64,000 nucleotides of DNA, taken from positions 8,556,001-8,620,000 of the forward strand of contig OX387606.1 of the NCBI GenBank assembly GCA_947568835.1. The letters are read 5' to 3'. The position numbers were made by a program, and so were the translations under genes. This DNA is from Protonemura montana (taxonomy: Eukaryota; Arthropoda; Insecta; Plecoptera; Nemouridae). Under the pieces are notes generated by a model that saw only the letters and a program-made list of their open reading frames with translations, made no database searches and was not told the origin of the DNA. Below are positions 26,785 through 40,100 of the stretch, piece after piece (the stretch's first letter is position 1; each line of letters starts with the position of its first letter).

Positions 26785-27045
26785 AACAAAAACTATTTGA
26801 ACTGGGTTTTGAATGCTAAGTAAAGAGCTACTAAATTTCCCGACGTTTCGTAACATGTACTAGTTACTTCTTCAGAGGTTTGAGCAGTCCTGACAATTTT
26901 CCAATAACAAAAGAACCACATAAAATTATAACAATTACCTAGTTCAAGCATCCTAAATGCATCTTTTCTTTAGATTCAAAACCCAGTTCAAATAGTTTTT
27001 CTTAAAACTAGTGCTAAGGATAAATCAAGTAGACATGAGTCTAAA
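26785..27045 (-). mobile_element. short Penelope-like-derived element, copy D
   Basis: A 261-bp element with inverted ends (aaaactatttgaactgggtt at the left, its complement near 26983-27004) and the shared 3' tail (aaggataaatcaagtagaca). It is flanked by a near-perfect 12-bp duplication, AACTTTTATCAT at 26773-26784 and AACTTTCATCAT at 27046-27057. This copy keeps the CTGAAGA core block on the minus strand (see the separate ncRNA entry). No protein is encoded. Confidence 0.65.
26838..26880 (-). ncRNA. hammerhead-ribozyme-like motif
   Basis: On the minus strand the sequence reads CTGAAGA, one extra A, then GTAAC-TAGTACAT-GTTAC (a perfect 5-bp stem with an 8-nt loop), then GAAACGTC. This is the order CUGANGA, helix II, GAAA, short helix III, C expected of a minimal hammerhead with a self-complementary ACGU helix III. 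Flanking GGG and CCU could begin helix I. The extra A between CUGANGA and helix II departs from the consensus, so activity is doubtful. Hammerhead motifs are known from the terminal repeats of Penelope-like elements. Confidence 0.4.
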
Positions 27046-27659
27046 AACTTTCATCATGCTTTTTGTTAGCCCATTTCAATAATTATAGCTGATCAATGGG
27101 GTGTAAAGGAAGAAAATACATGATAAAGACGTTTTAATCACATTGATTTTTTCAGGTTCGGAATCTCCCATACCCTAAACTTAACGAACTCATTTAATAT
27201 TTCTTGCATGTTGGTGACACTTTTCAATATTTCCCCAGTATTTTTCAACAATCGCCAGAATTTTGATTACTTGGCCGCCATTAAGTTGTACCATAAGTTG
27301 TGCATTCGACCTTTCTTTTGCTTCTTTTATATTTTTTCATAAGGTTATTCATATTATAAGTATTATAAATGATCATAGATATATTATGTAATAGGAATAC
27401 TTACAATATGATACTGATCATTATAACACTCAGTCAACAGTCACATTTATATTAGGTAATAATGTTACTAAATGTCTCTCGCTGGATCTTTTGAAAATCC
27501 GAAATCGACATAAACTGGCTGTTGAACTTTAAGTTGCTGACAATTTTGAAAGCCATACAAAATATATGTTTGAATTTAAGAGTGGATAAGCGCCGAAGAC
27601 TGAGAAGCCGGAAGTTACTGGGTTCAAGTATCAGCGCCATTTTGATTCTATAACTCGCG

Positions 27660-27690
27660 TACCCTTTTCCGGTTGTCTCGTGTGATTCAG
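27660..27690 (+). promoter_or_regulatory. candidate RpS5 transcription start with TOP-like tract
   Basis: acccttttccggttgtctcg resembles the polypyrimidine initiator (TCT/TOP) used by ribosomal protein genes. It lies about 300 bases upstream of the ATG. A splice acceptor (cattctttcag) immediately before the ATG implies a 5' UTR intron, so a start in this region is expected. The matching donor is weak (cag/gtcgcc), so the exact first exon is uncertain. Confidence 0.4.
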
Positions 27691-27959
27691 GTCGCCATAC
27701 ATCAATAAATAGGTATTATTACTATAATTTCTGCGTTTTGGGCTACTTTAACTTCGTGAGAAATGTCCGCGATATGTATTACATTTGAGCTTTGAATGAT
27801 TTGGACTATTTTCTACATTAATCTTCCCAGGTTATTTACATATCGGAATCACGGCACGTGGGGTTGAAGACTGCCGCATAGGCCAACCATTATTGGGGAA
27901 TAACCGTCCCAGCATGGTTAAGATACTTTAGTTAAACACAATTCATTCTTTCAGCAAAT

Positions 27960-29370
<1,411 letters not shown>

Positions 29371-29412
29371 GCTCTTCTGGTTGATTACATTCACAATGTA
29401 CGTTTCAATTTA

Positions 29413-29418
29413 ATAAAC
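29413..29418 (+). promoter_or_regulatory. polyadenylation signal of RpS5
   Basis: AATAAA lies 43 bases after the stop codon, giving the very short 3' UTR typical of ribosomal protein genes. A T-rich run follows at 29430-29450. Confidence 0.7.
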
Positions 29419-29429
29419 AAAGAAAACAG

Positions 29430-31368
29430 TATTTATATTTTTTTTTGTTTTTGACTGTTGGGTTGAGTTATTGATTTGTGGTGTTAGGCAAATGGGCGGC
29501 CGCTGATGAGGATGAACCTGCCTAGAAAGTGGAACTGGTGCTGGGACATATCCCAAAGGATGGTACGACTCATTGTGGCTTTAAGCTCATGACTTCTTTA
29601 TCTAGGCTTTGTATTCAAGAAGGGAAGATGGGAAGCGTTACTTGCTGGAGAAGAAAATTGGCTGCTCGTGGTGCACTGGCCGGAATATTGTATTTCTGCG
29701 AGTGTTTGCTTTCTGCACAGATGAAATGGCTGAGCTGGTTTTAGCAAATTTTCAGTATGGATCAACTGCAGTTTTGCTAAGTTTTAGATTTTGTACCACT
29801 CTACTTGGGTTTCAATCTTTGTTTTCAAACAATAAATCGATTGGATCTTTTTCACTCTCTTTGAATGCCCGAACATTGATTTGCACATTATTATGTCTTT
29901 TTTAATGCTAGTTTTTCACTGAAACATGCTTCCTTGAAAACAAATAGCTCAAACGATTTTTGCGTCTGGCTCTTTAATTGAAGTTCTGCCACTGCTTCTC
30001 TAGCTAAAATACTTTAAGACTGTTCTTGCCAAACAAAATAAAAAAGCTCATTTGCATGAACAGGCCAAGAGCTAAAACTTAATATCTTTTCACCTGTTGC
30101 AATCATTTCAACCTTAAAAAAATTACTTAGGATAGTAGAGATTCAGGCATGCTCCGTGACTACTCAAGATCATTTTTGCACCATTAATATTTCCAACTAA
30201 GGGTCTAAAATATTGGATTTTGCATTTACCTTTTAACTAAGCTAAAATCTAAATATTACTGTGCTACTGTATGTAAATTGAATAGAAAAAATGTTTTGTG
30301 ATGCAAAGATTGGTTACATATAAGTCAAATGTTAAACCCTCCCTGAAGTTTGATGGTTGTGTGATACTCTGTCAAGGTCAAGATCCTAAGAGGGACGTTG
30401 GCATTTACATTGCTTGCCTGCGATGACACAGACAATGTCCTGAAGATGTCTGCGCTACCTCACACAAAACGTTAACGAACAACAAGGTCATTTGTAGGGT
30501 CGAAAGGCAATCTTGACCGAGCACAATCACCACACGAAATGTAAACAAATGTTGCACTTTAGGGAAAGTCTTAAATTAAAATAGCAAACCTTGCATACGA
30601 TTGCAATACATGAGCAATTTTTATGAAACCGTCCAGAACAGGCAAAAGCAGTTGCATTAAACAGATTATAACTTTTTTTGCATGTCCATTTTAAAAAAGG
30701 AAGCAAAGTGACAATACTATCTCAACCTACCTCTAAACTGCTTAATATGTAAAAGTGGGTTCTTAACTTTTTAGGCAAAAAGATTGTTTAGAGTTTTATT
30801 TGGCAATTTCTTTAAAATTTTGAACAAAATAATCAGGTATGCTACCAGACAAAGGGAAGAAATACAACCAACAACCATTTTGGTAGCCACAAAATGAAAT
30901 TTAATGCTCATTACTTTAGGTAAGGCAAAAAGAATGACATGACATACAATTAATGTTTTCTAAGCTACTCAAATCACAATACTGTAGAAAGTTTCCAAAC
31001 AATCTTAGATAGGTACACAATGCTCGTACAAAAGTTTAAAACAAGAGTAAGGCTGAAGAACTTAACTTATTCGTACGCTAATGTTACTACACAGAACACA
31101 AAGTGTCTGAAATAGAAAATAATATATAAATATATCTGATTTAACACAATAACTGGGAATTGAAATCAAACCCAAAATGCATTCTCTTGTTACTAAAGAG
31201 AACTAAAGAGAATTTCTGATTTGTGAATAGTACATTTGATCACATTTTTCACAAGAACATCTGCTCATAGAAGAATTTAGAAATGGTCAAGAATAATTCC
31301 ATCCAAAGCCAAACTAAGCCACAAAAAATGTAGTTTGAATCCCTACAATTACAAACTCTTGGTTACAA
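29430..31368 (-). other. intergenic and probable 3' UTR of PHF14
   Basis: No gene is supported here. The AT-rich half next to 31368 is probably PHF14 3' UTR; a minus-strand AATAAA (TTTATT) at 30795-30800 is one candidate end. Open frames at 29529-29905 on the plus strand have no start context, splice sites or recognisable residues. Confidence 0.35.
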
Positions 31369-33825
31369 TTATTTCACATCAGATTCACTTTCAGTCGGAT
31401 CACAATCTGCGCAGTGCCAGGAGTAGCCGCGTCGTTTTGGGGACTTCTTCACCGGTGGGTCGAGGCATGTGAAGTGAAAGCACTTCTTGCACTCGTCGCA
31501 CCGTACCAAGTCCTGGTTGGTGCCATCGCTTTCACACACGTCGCACTGGGTCATCACGTCAACAGCGGGTCGGACCACGCACCCAGAGTTGCGGTTGGAA
31601 CGAGACGACGTCGGCAGCGGCGAAGTCTCAGTGGTCGACGTCGCGACAAACATTTGGGGCCCGTACGGAGAGCAGTCACCCTCCGGCCGAGGAATTGGCT
31701 TGATCTTGATCTTGATTCGGGGATGGTCCTTTTCCTCAGGTGTTCGATCCATATGGTTGCTCTTCCTTTTGCGCTTGCGTTTGTGCTCTTTGATGGGGCC
31801 CGGTGAATAGCGGCGATGCTTTTCTCTGCGACGTTTTTTGCTGAGTTTTGTCGAGTGTACGATTCCTTGTAGTGGTGTGTCTGGGTAAAATCCAGAGTGG
31901 GCAGAGTTTCCAGGATTTGCCCCACTTTCACCGTTGTCGTATGGAGGACTTATCGGCTTAAAGGTCAGTTTTGGTATCATCTCATCAAACTTTTCGCCTT
32001 CCTTGTGGCGCAGTTTCCTAGGTGCTTCGTAGTCCAGACATTCGACTTCTGATCCCGAGGTCTCCTTGTCGCATTCAGAGCACTGCCAGCCCATTAGCTT
32101 GGTCTTCTTGGGCATCCGAGTCAGCGGTGGATTAAGACATCCCAAGTGGTAGAACAGGTAACAGGCATCGCACTTTGCCAACAGATGCTGGTCGTTCGTC
32201 TGATGGCACACTCCACATTCGTTTAGTGCCATCTGGGAAGATTTCATGCCTTTCACCTCCAAGTTCACCTTCTGTGTGGAATTTGGAAAATGGTGTTGAA
32301 TGATAGGCTTGAAAAGATGGTCCATGGAAGGCAATTTCTTGTGTGGAACGAGATGCGACAACACGGAATGGTACATTGAAACTGTTGGCTTTAACGTTGT
32401 GTTCAAACCTAACTCTCTTGTATTATCGGCAAGCAGCTCATCATATTTGACTCGAATCATTTGCTGTTCTTCCTGTAATTGTTGGTTTATTTTCATAATT
32501 TTCTCCATTTTTTCTTTCATCAGAACCATCCGGTGGTTACGATCCAAGTAATACCCGACGAACTCAACGTTGAATGCCGGAGCAATGTGCCACTTCTTAC
32601 GAATGTCCACCAAGCTGGCAACTTGGGCCTCTTCCAATTCTAGCGCCTGCGTGTCGATGCCCATCAGCTCTGTCTTGCGGTTTAGCTTCCTCACAGCGGA
32701 TGCGCTTGTTGTAAGAAGCCGGGGCATCTTCTGAGTAGGTACCCAAGGAGGTATTCGAGTGCTTTTATGGGACAAGTATTTCTGCCGATACTTGGCTAGC
32801 TTCCGCTTGATTCGCAACTGCTCCGGGGTGAGGTTGTTGCCTACTTGTTCGTATTCGAGCTGCCTCTGTTGAGTTCTTAACTCGAGGGACATCCAGTTTC
32901 TTCGTCGCTTTCTGATCAGTGACTTGTCTGTGTGCATCTTGCAGTGAGCGTAGAATGGATCAGCTTGATCTACCTCTTCCGAGTGTGTTTCGGAGAGTAG
33001 TCCGTCTCTTTGAGCGCAAGTAACATGAAAGAAGGTGCGGCACATGCCAGCATCGCATTCTATGCAGACTCCAGTTCTACTGAATCTCTGGTCGATGCAT
33101 AAGCTACAAGTTTTAGCACCCCACTTGTTGTAAGGCATTTCGAAAAGTGTGACGCTGGACAGCTTGTCCACCTCGCCAAACGCAACGCCTGGGACGTATA
33201 GTGCACACACCAAATGGACCCATTTTCCAACATCTGTCTCCTTGAAGATTCCTCCAATGTTGGGACATAGTTCACAAGTAGGATTCATGACGCCTGCTCG
33301 ACATGCCTCACAAAACCAAGGGGCGGTAGAGCAAGAAGAAACAGTGCTTGAGATGCTAGTTGAGTCAGAAACACCATAGCAACCCTCATGAACAGTTGCA
33401 CCGCAACCATCACATTCTACGATCTCATTTATATCATCGCTTCTGTCTCCAAGGCAACTGCAGCATATGAAAACTTTGAGAGATTCTTTTGGGTCAAAAG
33501 AAGTTTTTAAATGCTGCTGTATGAACTCCCCCATTGATATATTTGGCTTTTTGTCTCCCTCTTTACCACCTCCTGCAGCTGGCAGCAGCGAGAGAGCGCC
33601 CTCATCATCAGAATCAGAACAATCTTCCTCTGTATCATCACCTGGATCATATTTTCCAGCATCGTCCGAGTCAATAGAGTCGTCATCTGACTCTTCCTTG
33701 TGGTCTTCAATCCGAAAATCGCTGTCGTCTGAGCTCTCGCCCAAATCATCAAAATCCAACAAGGACTGTTGAGCAGGCCCCGGCTTTACCCGGCGTTTCT
33801 TTGGATCGCGTTCAAATCCACTCAT
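31369..33825 (-). CDS. PHF14: PHD finger protein 14
   Basis: One uninterrupted frame of 818 residues. An acidic N-terminus rich in Asp/Ser (about residues 25-80) precedes PHD1 (residues 119-176, ICCSCLGDRSDDINEIVECD), then an extended PHD module: a C2HC knuckle (CELCPNIGGIFK, WVHLVCALYVPGV) and PHD2 (CSLCIDQRF, FFHVTCAQRDG). Coiled-coil-like and basic stretches follow, then PHD3 (NECGVCHQTNDQHLLAKCDA) at about 560-610 and a C-terminal PHD4 (CDVCESDGTNQDLVRCDECK). This domain order is that of PHF14, a nuclear chromatin reader whose PHD fingers bind histone H3. The acceptor-like gatattttcag just before the ATG (minus strand) suggests a 5' UTR intron. The coding region itself has no intron, unlike most neighbours. 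It is head-to-head with UBE3A, 369 bases between start codons. Confidence 0.95.
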   Translation of the reverse strand: MSGFERDPKKRRVKPGPAQQSLLDFDDLGESSDDSDFRIEDHKEESDDDSIDSDDAGKYDPGDDTEEDCSDSDDEGALSLLPAAGGGKEGDKKPNISMGEFIQQHLKTSFDPKESLKVFICCSCLGDRSDDINEIVECDGCGATVHEGCYGVSDSTSISSTVSSCSTAPWFCEACRAGVMNPTCELCPNIGGIFKETDVGKWVHLVCALYVPGVAFGEVDKLSSVTLFEMPYNKWGAKTCSLCIDQRFSRTGVCIECDAGMCRTFFHVTCAQRDGLLSETHSEEVDQADPFYAHCKMHTDKSLIRKRRRNWMSLELRTQQRQLEYEQVGNNLTPEQLRIKRKLAKYRQKYLSHKSTRIPPWVPTQKMPRLLTTSASAVRKLNRKTELMGIDTQALELEEAQVASLVDIRKKWHIAPAFNVEFVGYYLDRNHRMVLMKEKMEKIMKINQQLQEEQQMIRVKYDELLADNTRELGLNTTLKPTVSMYHSVLSHLVPHKKLPSMDHLFKPIIQHHFPNSTQKVNLEVKGMKSSQMALNECGVCHQTNDQHLLAKCDACYLFYHLGCLNPPLTRMPKKTKLMGWQCSECDKETSGSEVECLDYEAPRKLRHKEGEKFDEMIPKLTFKPISPPYDNGESGANPGNSAHSGFYPDTPLQGIVHSTKLSKKRRREKHRRYSPGPIKEHKRKRKRKSNHMDRTPEEKDHPRIKIKIKPIPRPEGDCSPYGPQMFVATSTTETSPLPTSSRSNRNSGCVVRPAVDVMTQCDVCESDGTNQDLVRCDECKKCFHFTCLDPPVKKSPKRRGYSWHCADCDPTESESDVK

Positions 33826-34194
33826 ATCCTGAAAATATTGAAGAGTTAAACCCCCAAAAAAAATATGTGCTCCACAATTTCCTCCATAAAGAAAATAACT
33901 AAAGTAAAGCGCTACGTAAATTGTTTCATTACCATTTTCGTTTCACTACTTTGCCGACAACAAAACCCAAATCATTCTGCCCCCATGCCAGCCATCAAAT
34001 CTCAAGGTCAGTTGTACTCCGATGTGTCAATTAACAAGGCGGTGGAATTCGGCACAGCCTGCCGAATGATAACTGAATGGAAAAGAACAAATATAAAGTT
34101 CATTAGTAGGTATTTAGAGCTAACTAGCAAAATAATAGTGCCTATCAGTTAATATTAGACTGAAAATTATTGTGTTTTAAGAAAGCTTCTTTTC
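33826..34194. promoter_or_regulatory. divergent promoter region, PHF14 / UBE3A
   Basis: The two start codons are 369 bases apart on opposite strands. Acceptor-like sequences sit just before both (tattttcag before the PHF14 ATG; tgttttaag before the UBE3A ATG), so each may have a 5' UTR intron and the real start sites could overlap or lie elsewhere. No TATA box was seen. Confidence 0.4.
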
Positions 34195-37100
34195 ATGAAC
34201 CGAAAAGGCAAAGAATACGAAACGGAGGACGGTGAATCCTCAAGGTAAGTAACTTGCAAATTCATTCCTGCCAGTTTCCATTTTGGGGTTAGGTCAGGAC
34301 ACAACTTTCTGCGATATGCCCTTTTAAAAGAGTGTGGGAATGCTATGCAAACTCACCACCGTTTTCTGTGTGTTGCTATTTTCTGAGCTTCCTTTTTATT
34401 TATTTCAGTACGTCTGGTCAACCTAGACCTAGTCGTATTGTGTCTGCCGATTTTGGATTGTCAACTCCGTCATCAAACAGTATTGAGCTTGATAACATGA
34501 AGAGGGCTGCAGCTAGGAAGTTAATTGAAAGATATTTCTACCAGCTTACTGATGGCTGTGGTAAAAGTAACTGTGACAATATGTTTTGTGCATCAAGTGG
34601 GAAGGTAAGAAGTTGTTAAAGATATTTTGTAATCTACCTAAATAGTTGTTCTTACCTACCAACCAAGGTAGAAAAGATCACTTTGTATTAACAATTTTTT
34701 TGTCCATTTAGGTAAATAACTTAACTCCTAATCAAGCCGCAGCCCAAGCCATCCAACTATTTTCAAATGAAGCACGCCTTTGTGATGGACAACCTATGAA
34801 GGTTCCTAGGACACAGTCGGACGATGCAATAGATAAAGACAACTGCGGGACATCTCTTGTTGGCATTTCAAGACATGGCAAGTCAAAAGGCAAGGGTATA
34901 TTCAGCTCACCCAGTCCAATGCAGGAAGATATGCCTAACAATTCCTCTTCCGGAGATAACTTGACAGCCACATCCTCTGCCATTACACCACCAGGTATAT
35001 TTTGCTCCGTTAATGATATGTCTTCAAATGTTCTAAAAAATTGTTAATTGTGCTGTATTTTTTTTTTGCAGTTGCTAAAGCCATACCTTTCCTCACAGAA
35101 GATAAGCTATTAACAATCCTTGAAACCTGCAAACATCAGGGCTCATACTCGTTACTGATTCGAGCACTGGGTGAAGTTTTCTCAAGCGCCGATTCCCTGA
35201 GTATAAGCTTCCTGAAACAACACCCAGACTCACCCATTGATGCAATGCTAGATAAAGCACCAAAAGATTTAAAGAACTTAAAAAAAGAGGATGTACGAAT
35301 GATGGAAGGTGATATGGACAAAGATGAAGATAGCTTGGAAACGGGAGAGTGTTCGTTAAATTCCCAAGACCAAGGTAGCTCTTGCAAATCTTTAAATAGC
35401 AACCAATTGGACATTCCTTCCTTGAGGAGAGCCTACCATGCTCTTTTTGAACTGCCGAAAGAGAGTGCACAGTTTGAAAGCGCGCTCGTCTATGCACTGA
35501 TGACCCTCGCTGGCAACGTCGAACTCGATCTCCGTGTCTTCGGTGGCTCGGGCCGGGAGAACCTTGACAATGTGCTTAACGTCCTGCTGATAGTCTTTGA
35601 GATCCCTGTTCTCGGCATGTCTGAGTACCTGGAGATGGCGCTGCCAAAGATCTGCAAGGCAGCGGCTGCACTTCCTGTACCGTACCAGGCAAAAATGGTC
35701 CAGTTTTGGGCGAAGCATAACAATGAGGAGCAGATGAGGAAACTCTTGACTAGCTTTCAGCAACTGGTTACGCTAAAAGTCATATCGTCAAACTTCAATT
35801 CGGACTACTGCGTTCAGGATGAAGATGCCATTACTGCTCCCACACAACTGCTGAAGGTACAAGCATATAATGTTCTTTAATTTAGTTAGGTAAGAAGAAA
35901 AGCTGTGCCTAACACAGTAATTCAAACGGGGGTAAGATTCATAAGAGCATCAGCATTTTGAAGGTGCCTTTATAGACCATCTTATAGAAAGTTTTGGTAG
36001 GTTTGGATTGATTGCTCTGATTGTTAAAGACTATATTAGCAAATTGTCTGAGTTCCTTCTCCATCCTAGCTAAGCCACGTATTTTTTTCAGCTGGTTTAT
36101 TATGCGAGCATACTGGCAGGAGAACTCGACTCGCCAGAGCTGCGGCAGGAAGACACAGTTGCTTTTGTTGACGACACATTCACGAGTGCAGTGGGAGGGG
36201 CAAAGACACCCCGTCCCCCTGCCCACGTCGACCCTCTTAGTACCGAGCTGGGGGTCAATGTGCTGGACTCCCGCAAGCCCCTTATCCCGTTTGTTGACTT
36301 CTACAACGACCCTCTGAGCGATGCAATTGAAATGGACAAGGACTTTGCCTTTTTCAAAAGCGTCAATCCTAACTCAAATTCTTCAAACTCATTTCAACGG
36401 CAAAAGAAATTCAGTTTCATGAACTATGGCTTTATACTGATGCCAGCGACGAAGACGCTGGGACTGTATTACGACAACAGAATTCGAATGTACAGCGAAA
36501 GGCGAATTAGTCTGTTCCATTCGGTTGTCGGCCAGCCTAATAATCCTTTTTTAAGGCTGCGAGTTAAGAGGGATCATTTAATTGAAGATGCATTGGTTGA
36601 GGTAAGTCATTCTTTGCTCTGATACCACTTTTTTATCAGAGGAGTTGGACTCAAGTGTTATGTGTGTCTGGGAAAAGTTAGCACATGTAACGAAACTTGC
36701 CGTGCGAGACGGAAATGTAAGAGAAACTTGCTATGTGCTTTAGCAAGATTCTCATTGGTTGTGATTGTGAATGATCCATATTAATATCTTAACTTGCTTT
36801 GACGTTCTAAACTGTGTATTTTCTTATGTCTTATTATTTCTTATTTATGTCTCTTAGTTGGAAATGGTCGCGATGGAAAACCCCAAAGATCTAAAGAAAC
36901 AACTGGTTGTTGAATTTGAAGGAGAGCAAGGAATAGACGAAGGTGGAGTTTCAAAGGAGTTTTTCCAGCTGATAGTCGAGGAAATCTTCAATCCTGATTA
37001 CGGTATGCCATTTGCTGACTTGTTCTCCCAAGAGAACTGGCACATCAGACTGTCGCTTACTGTGATTTATTTACAGGAATGTTTACATTTCAACATGAAA

Positions 37101-40100
37101 CCGGAACTGTTTGGTTCAATCCTACATCTTTTGAGAACGATGCTCAGTTCACGCTGATAGGCATCGTGTTGGGTCTTGCTATCTACAACAACATAATTCT
37201 CGATATCCACTTCCCTATGGTTGTTTATCGGAAACTGCTCGGCAAGAAAGGCACATTCTATGACCTGGAAGACTGGAATTTGGTAATTAGCACATTAGAA
37301 AAATTATTAACTACAAAATGTTTTAGTTCCTCTTCAATTACGCTAGTTATTGCTGCATTATTAACTGTCAAGCTTAAGGGACGTTTTTTAACTGTCACTT
37401 TGTGCGGAAATACTGTGCCAGTGACATCTTTGTCGCTCACACAAAATTTCAGTAATCAATCGATCGCTCGTTTTTCTTTCCCTCTAGACACTTTTCACTG
37501 GACTGAAAACTATGCTGGATTACCAGCTTGATGATATGGAAGAAACATTTGTTCAAACGTTCCGAATTTGTTACCAAGATGTCTTTGGAACAACCTTTTT
37601 CCACGAGCTGAAGGAGGGCGGTGATCAGATCTACGTGAATCAGGACAACAAACGAGTGAGTTTAGAGTTACTCTGCAATTGTTTTCCAATTTGTTTCATT
37701 CGACTGTCAAGGCTAAGGATGTCAAAGGATTGGTGAAAGTTTCAGAACCGATCTTAAATGTTGTTCGATGATTTTCGGCAGGAATTTGTTGACCTTTACG
37801 CGGACTTCCTGCTGAATTCTTCAGTAGAGAAGCAGTTCCGAGCATTCAGAAGAGGATTCCAAATGGTGACGGACGAGTCACCCCTGCATTTGCTCTTCCG
37901 GCCAGAAGAGATTGAACAACTAGTCTGTGGAAGCAAGGTAGATACAAAGCTTAACAAACAGATGTAGTTGTAAGAAATCACCTAGTTTTTAGTGGATAAT
38001 CTGTAAAACTGTTCAGAAGATGATTCAAGCAGAATGGTATTACAGGAAGAATTTTACCTAGTTTTGGAAAGTGATATAATTGCTCTCTCAAACTCTGGCT
38101 ATTTTCTGGATAGTATTTTTTTAATTTTCTACAACTTTTTGTGAATAATAAGATCTTGTTAGGGTTTTTCCTATAGCCATTTCCTGCAAAAACAATTTAA
38201 AGGGGCATTTACCCTTCAAAATTATTTTTTACCATAGATTTGGAAGATTTAATAATGGCATTTGGACTATAAAAAAAACTCGTGTGTCCACGGCCGTCCG
38301 TGCAGAAATTGCCAAAGTCCGCGTTTTTCGGCTTGGCTGCTTAGAAAGCAAACTCCCGTAAGAAAAAACCCATAGTGCTTTTTCGACCCCTAGCACCTAG
38401 ACAAACCTCTGATCAGATAAAATTTAAACAATATGAGCATAGTCCTCCATCCTTCCTCTGAGTTAAAATAATCTGGCTTTATGATATGATTATTCGTTTT
38501 ATTATTATTAGCCACGGTAAGCAAATTACCGCAGGTATGTAATTACAATTAGCATGTTGCATATTTTCATGCAGTGCCGCTCTGAGCGGCAGCGACAGCG
38601 CTCGGAAGGGAGAATTGGTAAGGAGGGGATAGACTTTTGGCGACTTTGGCCAATGGAGCGCCTGCAGGGAAAGACAGTACTCCACATGAGAATCGTACTT
38701 AGCTCGCAGATTGCGCCGCGCGAAAAGCCAGAAATCTTAGATAATTAATTGCAGATCCATACTTTCAGTAAATTTAAATTCTCTTAAAAAGGTCAATTTC
38801 AATTCATACTAAAGTTACAAATCTATGGTAAAAATTAATTTTGAAGGGTAAATGCCCCTTTAAGAATTCAACCACTCAACCTGTTTCTAATATTTTTCAT
38901 GAAACTCAGTGATAAAACTTTAAATTCTATGGATACTGACTATGTTCATAAATATCTAAGGTAGTCACAAAGGGACGAGCCAGATACTAATGCCTTGCAG
39001 AAAGCACCCGTAAGATTCTTGTTATCCACCGACATAATCTGTGAACATTAATTTTTGCAGAACTTTGACTTCAACGAGCTGGAAGAGGCAACCGAATACG
39101 ATGGTGGTTATACGGCAGATAGCGACATCATCAAGTATTTCTGGGAGATCGTGCACGGCCTGACGCTAGAGCTGAAGCAAAAGCTGCTGCAGTTTGCGAC
39201 AGGCAGTGACCGGGTGCCAGTCGGTGGACTAAGCAAACTCAAGCTGATAATCGCCAAGAATGGCCCGGACTCTGACAGGTGATTACACCTTGGAATTAAT
39301 GCTCGTGATCTTATACCTGATGGTTTTCATTTTAATTCTACTGCTCTTTGCAACTCTTGGCACTGTGGCATACGGGTCATTCCATATCAAGTGCCCACAC
39401 TCAAAACCTTCACTATCTCAGAATTTGACGAAATTTTCAGGAAGTCTAAAACATCGGAAATAAAAGCCCCCATTCTCAATGATTTTTCCATATGCCTAGC
39501 GGTTTGCCCGTGGCAGGGGATGGAAAAATAAAATATTTTACTTTTTGCCCCGCACAGCCATTCACTATATTCACTCTAGCGTTTGAACAAATACACTGAA
39601 AACGATGGGATTAGTTCTAAAATGATAATCGTGCTTACATTAACAAGAAAAAATGCATAAATTGCTTACTTATCAAGTTTAAGGGTAGAAAAAATCCACC
39701 CTTAAATTTCAACCCTTAATAACTCGAGAAGTAAGATTTTTTTTTTTTTGTGTTTGTTTGTCAAGCATCTCCTGCCTATTATCTTTCCATGAAAAAAAAA
39801 TTAATCATTAACAGCCGTATTATCAGAAGTTATGATTTTTTTATTGTATAGATGTGGGTGCATTTAGTTGTGTTTCTGCAAGTCTGTTAGCATGGTCCAT
39901 GCAAATCACCCGTAAACTGATAGATTATATAATTTTTCAATTTAAAAATTGTTTGTACATCAAAGATTTTGTTAACTCTCTCATTTTTTTGTGTCACTCT
40001 GACCTATCACTCTGGCTTCTTCGAACAACGGCGAGGAGGAGAACACCCGCGTGGCTACTGAGTGCTCAGACACGGGTACGAAGCAATACAGTTTTTGCGT

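Noticed and set aside
29529-29905. Plus-strand open frames downstream of RpS5
   Set aside because: They start after the RpS5 polyadenylation signal, overlap each other in different frames and show no recognisable protein or splice structure.
31414-31931. Long frames opposite the PHF14 C-terminus
   Set aside because: Shadow frames of a coding exon with clear PHD fingers.
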